A DNA stretch of 64,000 nucleotides from SMBSF63 sp034003545 (GTDB lineage: Bacteria > Chloroflexota > Anaerolineae > Anaerolineales > Anaerolineaceae): NCBI GenBank assembly GCA_964447155.1, contig CAYURM010000004.1, forward strand, positions 104,209 through 168,208, in the 5' to 3' direction. Within the stretch, counting starts at the first letter, position 1; each line of letters begins with the position of its first letter. The notes below the pieces were generated by a model. It made no database searches, was not told the origin of the DNA, and saw only the letters and a list, made by a program, of their open reading frames with translations. This document shows positions 60,435-64,000 of the stretch, one piece after another. Position numbers and translations under genes: made by a program.

Positions 60435-61167
60435 CCACTTTCCTTGCAAAAGAAAAAATTATAGTCTTAAAATAATTTGGACATATTCTGTGTATATATT
60501 TGATTATTCCATATACAATATTACTGAAAGAAAAGTACGCCGGTTCAGCATCATAACCATAAACACAAGAATCAAAATCAATTCTCGATAATTGATGCTT
60601 TATTCTATGGATTGAATTGCATCTAAAAACAGTTGGAAACACATCCTCTTCGCTTCGATCGTTTTGAATTCTTTTCAATATTTTGGAATGCAAGCGGTTT
60701 GGCAAAATAGAGGCACCTAATGCAATATATCCCCACGAATTTGTTGTTCGGATACAAAGATATCCCTCCTTCTTTATTACACGTTTGCACTCATTGAAAA
60801 AGAACTCGGGGTCTTGTATATGTTCCAAAACTTGATCGCTAAATGCCAAATCAATACTGTTATCCTTAATTGGCCACTCGGTCCCATCAACTATTTGATA
60901 ATATTCATCAATTGATTGATTTTCACTGGAGACAGGATCAACATCAATTCCAACTACTTTTTTTACTTTTCCGCGCAAATCTCGAAGATTTCGTCGATAA
61001 ACAACTTCGTCTTCAAGAAATTCACCTCTTCCACACCCAATATCCAACACAACATCAGGAGAAGAAATTAAGGCATTAATTCGAGTGTAAAATGCAATAG
61101 TCCCGTCTATATCAGAAAATCCGCCAAATTTACTTTCTCGATAGAACAATTCCTTAAAATAATCCAT
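60427..61167 (-). CDS. class I SAM-dependent methyltransferase
   Basis: A 246-residue protein with DVVLDIGCGRGEFLEDEVVY as motif I, VVGIDVDPVSSENQ as motif II and DLAFSDQVLEHIQDPEFFF after it. First gene of the AT-rich part of the polysaccharide locus. The acceptor is unknown. Confidence 0.84.
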   Translation of the reverse strand: MDYFKELFYRESKFGGFSDIDGTIAFYTRINALISSPDVVLDIGCGRGEFLEDEVVYRRNLRDLRGKVKKVVGIDVDPVSSENQSIDEYYQIVDGTEWPIKDNSIDLAFSDQVLEHIQDPEFFFNECKRVIKKEGYLCIRTTNSWGYIALGASILPNRLHSKILKRIQNDRSEEDVFPTVFRCNSIHRIKHQLSRIDFDSCVYGYDAEPAYFSFSNIVYGIIKYIHRICPNYFKTIIFSFARKVDE

Positions 61168-61220
61168 AATACCGATTCTCCTAAGTCCGGCAAGCTATCC
61201 ACACAATTCGCTCGTCATCA

Positions 61221-62855
61221 TCACTCAACAGGCTTGCTTCGATTGGGCGCCGGGTTGACATCCTCCGAGAAATACTTCCCATACCGCGAATAATATTTGT
61301 TGGACCGATAAGCATAAGCGCCGCGGCTTTCACTGAAGTTGTTGAACACCACGCCCAAAATATTACCGCCCACCCGGGAAAGCTGCTCCACCATATCCCG
61401 CGCAGCCATCCGCCTGGTCGCGCCCGGCGTCATCACCAATAACACACCATCCACAATCGGCGCCAGAATGGAAGCGTCCGTCACTGCCAGCGCTGGCGGC
61501 GTATCCAGGATGATCAGATCTCCCTTGCCGCGAATCCGTTTCAGTATCTCGATCATCCGCCGCGAAGCGATCAACTCAGCCGGGTTATGCGGCAGCGGCC
61601 CCGTGGTCAACACCGAAAGATGCGGTATCTTCGTCGCCTGACGGATATTGTCCAATGCGTCCAAAGTGCTGATAAACAAAGTACTGAAGCCTGCTTTATT
61701 CGGCAGTCCAAACCGCTTATGGATCGTCGGACGCCGCAAGTCACAGTCCACCAGGGTCACGTCCCTGCCGTTTTGGGCATTCACCACCGCCAGGTTCGCA
61801 GAGATCGTGCTCTTGCCCTCCAGCGGTTCGGCGCTGGTGATCAGGAGCGTATTGATCGGCTGGTCAATGTTGGCAAACTGGATATTGGTGCGCAGCATGC
61901 GGTACGCCTCTGACACTGGAGAGCGCGGTTGATAGTCCGTGATCAGATACTGGTCGGGAATCGTATTGCGAGCAATCATACCCAGCACCGGCAGCCCCAA
62001 AACGCGCTGCACGTCCTGTGGGGTCTTGATCGTATCGTCCAGCGCCTCGCTTGCCACCAGTCCGCCTGCCACCAGCATCATCCCCACCGCCACGGCAAGC
62101 GCCGTATTGCGCATCACTTTCGGGCTAACCGGCAAATACGGCACAGACGCCGGCTCAATTTGAGAAATGTTGGAACTGAACTGCGCCTCGGCCAAACGTA
62201 CCTGTTCAAAGCTCATCAAAAGATTGCTATAGATCTGCTGATATTGGCTCAGCTTTGTATCCAGCCGGTCTCTCTCATCTGCATCGTCGGTGGCGTCCAG
62301 TTGCTCATTGAAATCCGCAATCTGACGCTCCATCTCCGTCAACTGGGCCTGCAAACTCTCCTTCGATTGTGAATACCTGCTGGACTGAATAGCCTGCACC
62401 TGGTTGGCAAACACCCCCACCAGAGAATTGGCGATCCGGGCTGCCTCTTCCGGGTCGGTTGACCGCACCGCCAGCTCGATCAATTGGGTATCGCGCACCG
62501 GTGTAACGGTAACCATTTCCGCCAGATCCACCAAAGGCGTGGTCAAGCCTAACAATTGCGAAACCTCGATCAACACCGTCTCGCTGGTCATCATCTCGGA
62601 ATAGGTGCGAGTCAGGCGTTCGCTGGCCATCAAGGATGTGTAATCGGTCGTGCTGTTCCCGGAAGCTTCGCTGACCAGAATAGTAGACTTGGCTTCATAA
62701 ACCGGCTTCATACGAACGCTGATAAAAAAGCTGGCCGCCCCCGCCAGGATCCCGGCCAGGATGATCAACCAGGCCCACCGCCAGAACAGTCTTAAATAAT
62801 CACGAATCGTTTCAGAATCATCTGGTTCCTGGATTTCATAAGTATAATCTTGCAT
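61221..62855 (-). CDS. Wzz-type chain-length protein fused to bacterial tyrosine kinase (BY-kinase)
   Basis: A 544-residue fusion. Residues 15-240 are the Wzz domain with membrane helices near 25-45 and about 260-280 enclosing a coiled extracytoplasmic part (LTEMERQIADFNEQLDATDD). The kinase follows: Walker A SAEPLEGKSTISANLA, Walker A' VTLVDCDLRRPTIHKRF and Walker B LIILDTPPALAV. A C-terminal tyrosine cluster (YAYRSNKYYSRYGKYF) is the expected autophosphorylation site. It controls polymer length and export. Start 62855 has AGGA 8 bp upstream; first gene of the locus, with a 230-nt leader. Confidence 0.93.
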   Translation of the reverse strand: MQDYTYEIQEPDDSETIRDYLRLFWRWAWLIILAGILAGAASFFISVRMKPVYEAKSTILVSEASGNSTTDYTSLMASERLTRTYSEMMTSETVLIEVSQLLGLTTPLVDLAEMVTVTPVRDTQLIELAVRSTDPEEAARIANSLVGVFANQVQAIQSSRYSQSKESLQAQLTEMERQIADFNEQLDATDDADERDRLDTKLSQYQQIYSNLLMSFEQVRLAEAQFSSNISQIEPASVPYLPVSPKVMRNTALAVAVGMMLVAGGLVASEALDDTIKTPQDVQRVLGLPVLGMIARNTIPDQYLITDYQPRSPVSEAYRMLRTNIQFANIDQPINTLLITSAEPLEGKSTISANLAVVNAQNGRDVTLVDCDLRRPTIHKRFGLPNKAGFSTLFISTLDALDNIRQATKIPHLSVLTTGPLPHNPAELIASRRMIEILKRIRGKGDLIILDTPPALAVTDASILAPIVDGVLLVMTPGATRRMAARDMVEQLSRVGGNILGVVFNNFSESRGAYAYRSNKYYSRYGKYFSEDVNPAPNRSKPVE

Positions 62856-62951
62856 GGTCGCATTCCTGTTAAATGAAAATAGCAGTATTGGCATTAAGAC
62901 TAACAAAAGCAAATATTCACAATAAACATAAAACCAGCAGCAAGAATCGTG

Positions 62952-63091
62952 CCGGGATTAGAAATATCAGGTGTTGTGTTATCGCTCTTCTTCTAGCCCC
63001 CCGAAGAGAAAGAAAATTATAAATCCCGGAGCCACTCTATACAAAGAAATAATTACCATCGAATGAGTATTTTCTTACTGACACAACACCT
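62952..63091 (-). promoter_or_regulatory. interleaved inverted repeats in the exopolysaccharide leader
   Basis: On the minus strand, in order: AGGTGTTGTGT (63091-63081), CCGGGATT (63029-63022), a local CTCTTC/GAAGAG hairpin, ACACAACACCT (62979-62969) and AATCCCGG (62959-62952). The first pairs perfectly with the fourth (11 bp) and the second with the fifth (8 bp), an order that gives either a pseudoknot or two mutually exclusive folds. The first element begins at about the predicted transcript start. Confidence 0.6.
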
Positions 63092-63094
63092 ATG

Positions 63095-63123
63095 ATTGTA
63101 TAGTAGAAAAAATACAACGTCAA
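63095..63123 (-). promoter_or_regulatory. promoter of the exopolysaccharide operon
   Basis: TTGACG (63123-63118), a 17-bp spacer and TACAAT (63100-63095) on the minus strand. Transcription from about 63088 leaves about 230 nt before the Wzz/kinase start. Confidence 0.78.
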
Positions 63124-63196
63124 GTTTCCCCGTACGAACAGAGATTAATATCTAAGAGCCCAGTCTGAACACATCTCCGCATTATCTGGCCAGGAC

Positions 63197-63234
63197 AGAT
63201 TTGGCCTGCATCCATTGGACACAGGCCAAAATCT
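63197..63234 (-). terminator. hairpin downstream of the DegV-like gene
   Basis: AGATTTGGCCTG (63197-63208) and CAGGCCAAAATCT (63222-63234) pair over 12 bp with one bulged base, about 75 nt after the DegV stop. There is no U-tract. The remaining region 63124-63307 holds nothing else I can support. Confidence 0.5.
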
Positions 63235-63307
63235 ATCCGGCGAAACAAGCTTACCGAAATGCTCTTTCCGTATGGCGTCAGACGGTGATCACCCTAAAAT
63301 TAATACC

Positions 63308-63973
63308 TTATGATTTTTCAACATAAAATGCCAACCCCAATGTTCCTGGGCCAACATGTGTACCAATCACCGGGCTGAGTTCATACAAGTCCAATTCCTT
63401 CACATCCAGAGATTCGTATGCCATTTCCATAAATTGTTTTGCCATCTCTGGATCGTTGGCATGTATCACACCTCCAATTACCTTTCCGTTATCGGCATAT
63501 TTGTGCGCAATTCGTATCACCCGCTGCAATGCCTTTTTCCGGGTGCGCACTTTTTCCAACGCATCAATGCGTCCATCCGGCGTTAATGTGAGAATCGGCT
63601 TGATCTTCAATGCCGTACCCACATAACGGGAAGCACCACCAATCCGGCCGCCTTTATGCAGATATTTCAAGGTGTCCACCACAAAATATGTGCGAACATC
63701 TGCAGCAATTTCTTTCACTTGCCGCACAACCTCGTTTAGCGCCACACCTTCACTGATCAAATCTGCCGCCTTCTTCACGACCAGGGCAAGTCCAACTGAC
63801 GTCAAATGTGAGTCAACCACTTCAACAGGCACCTTGTCAAACTCCTGCGCCGCTGACCTGGCGGAATCCACCGTGCCACTGATCCCGGAAGAAATCAGGA
63901 TCACGATGATTGCATCCACGTCAGGGGCAACTTTTTCATACAGATTGTCACTGATCACCCTATAATGTACCAA
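63308..63973 (-). CDS. DegV-family fatty-acid-binding protein, N-terminus missing
   Basis: A 221-residue reading that matches the DegV family from its middle to its end: ILISSGISGTVDSARSAA, VEVVDSHLTSVGLALVV, TLKYLHKGGRIGGASRYVGT, LKIKPILTL and IGTHVGPGTLGLAFY. Complete DegV proteins are about 280 residues and begin with an IVTDS-type segment that is absent. In this frame a TGA stands at 63982-63980, three codons before the first usable (TTG) codon, so the gene is truncated, frameshifted, or split at this point. The last 18 bp of the window do not show which. Coordinates of the true start are therefore uncertain. Confidence 0.75.
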   Translation of the reverse strand: MVHYRVISDNLYEKVAPDVDAIIVILISSGISGTVDSARSAAQEFDKVPVEVVDSHLTSVGLALVVKKAADLISEGVALNEVVRQVKEIAADVRTYFVVDTLKYLHKGGRIGGASRYVGTALKIKPILTLTPDGRIDALEKVRTRKKALQRVIRIAHKYADNGKVIGGVIHANDPEMAKQFMEMAYESLDVKELDLYELSPVIGTHVGPGTLGLAFYVEKS

Positions 63974-64000
63974 TGATATTCACCCAAGATGTACCAGGAA

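Overview
The window reads as chromosomal DNA of a bacterium, most likely Chloroflexota, class Anaerolineae. That placement is an inference from gene content and not a database result. Supporting signs are an ECF sigma factor overlapping a DUF5667 membrane protein, a fused shikimate kinase/dehydroquinate synthase, type I-beta DAHP synthases, a very large alpha-2-macroglobulin lipoprotein, and lipoprotein-type (not outer-membrane) exported proteins.

Layout. 1-3932 (minus): a GlpA/GlpB-like flavoprotein pair, a homocysteine S-methyltransferase and galE. 4224-14281 (minus): a ten-gene operon holding every step from DAHP to chorismate plus the prephenate branch to Phe and Tyr (two DAHP synthases, aroH, tyrA, aroA, aroE, aroC, aroKB, aroQ, pheA). 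It starts from a near-consensus promoter followed by a 27-codon leader peptide with a Tyr/Phe-rich run and an intrinsic terminator. 14411-24651: a cupin protein, the 2047-residue macroglobulin, a DUF362 ferredoxin protein, a SET protein, a methyltransferase and a TPR-esterase. 24807-26299: sigma factor and DUF5667 partner. 26471-29899 (plus): pstSCAB. 29918-35015: two sugar-acid type beta-propeller enzymes, a tyrosine recombinase, a viroplasmin-RNase H and a HAD hydrolase. 35160-40208 (plus): LacI regulator and an mglBAC galactose-type transporter. 40281-41743: a DEAD-box helicase with a long structured leader. 41775-44680 (plus): plant-type cystathionine gamma-synthase and aspartokinase behind a second, methionine-rich leader peptide and terminator. 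44726-48034: a HAD gene split by an IS21-family element with an 8-bp target duplication. 48109-50988: CPBP protease, CDP-alcohol phosphatidyltransferase, LCP protein. 51071-62855 (minus): an exopolysaccharide locus with an AT-rich core. 63308-63973: a DegV-like gene lacking its N-terminus.

The most notable result is regulatory. Two amino-acid operons each carry a short, previously uncalled leader ORF loaded with codons for the pathway's end product (Tyr/Phe for the aro operon, Met for metB-lysC). Each is followed by an intrinsic terminator placed just before the first structural gene, and upstream segments could pair with the terminator's 5' arm. This is the architecture of ribosome-mediated transcription attenuation. 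In the Met case the predicted transcription start falls on the leader's ATG, so the leader mRNA may be leaderless. The second notable result is that the two DAHP synthases are nucleotide-identical over 824 bp of catalytic core but differ in their N-terminal regulatory domain.
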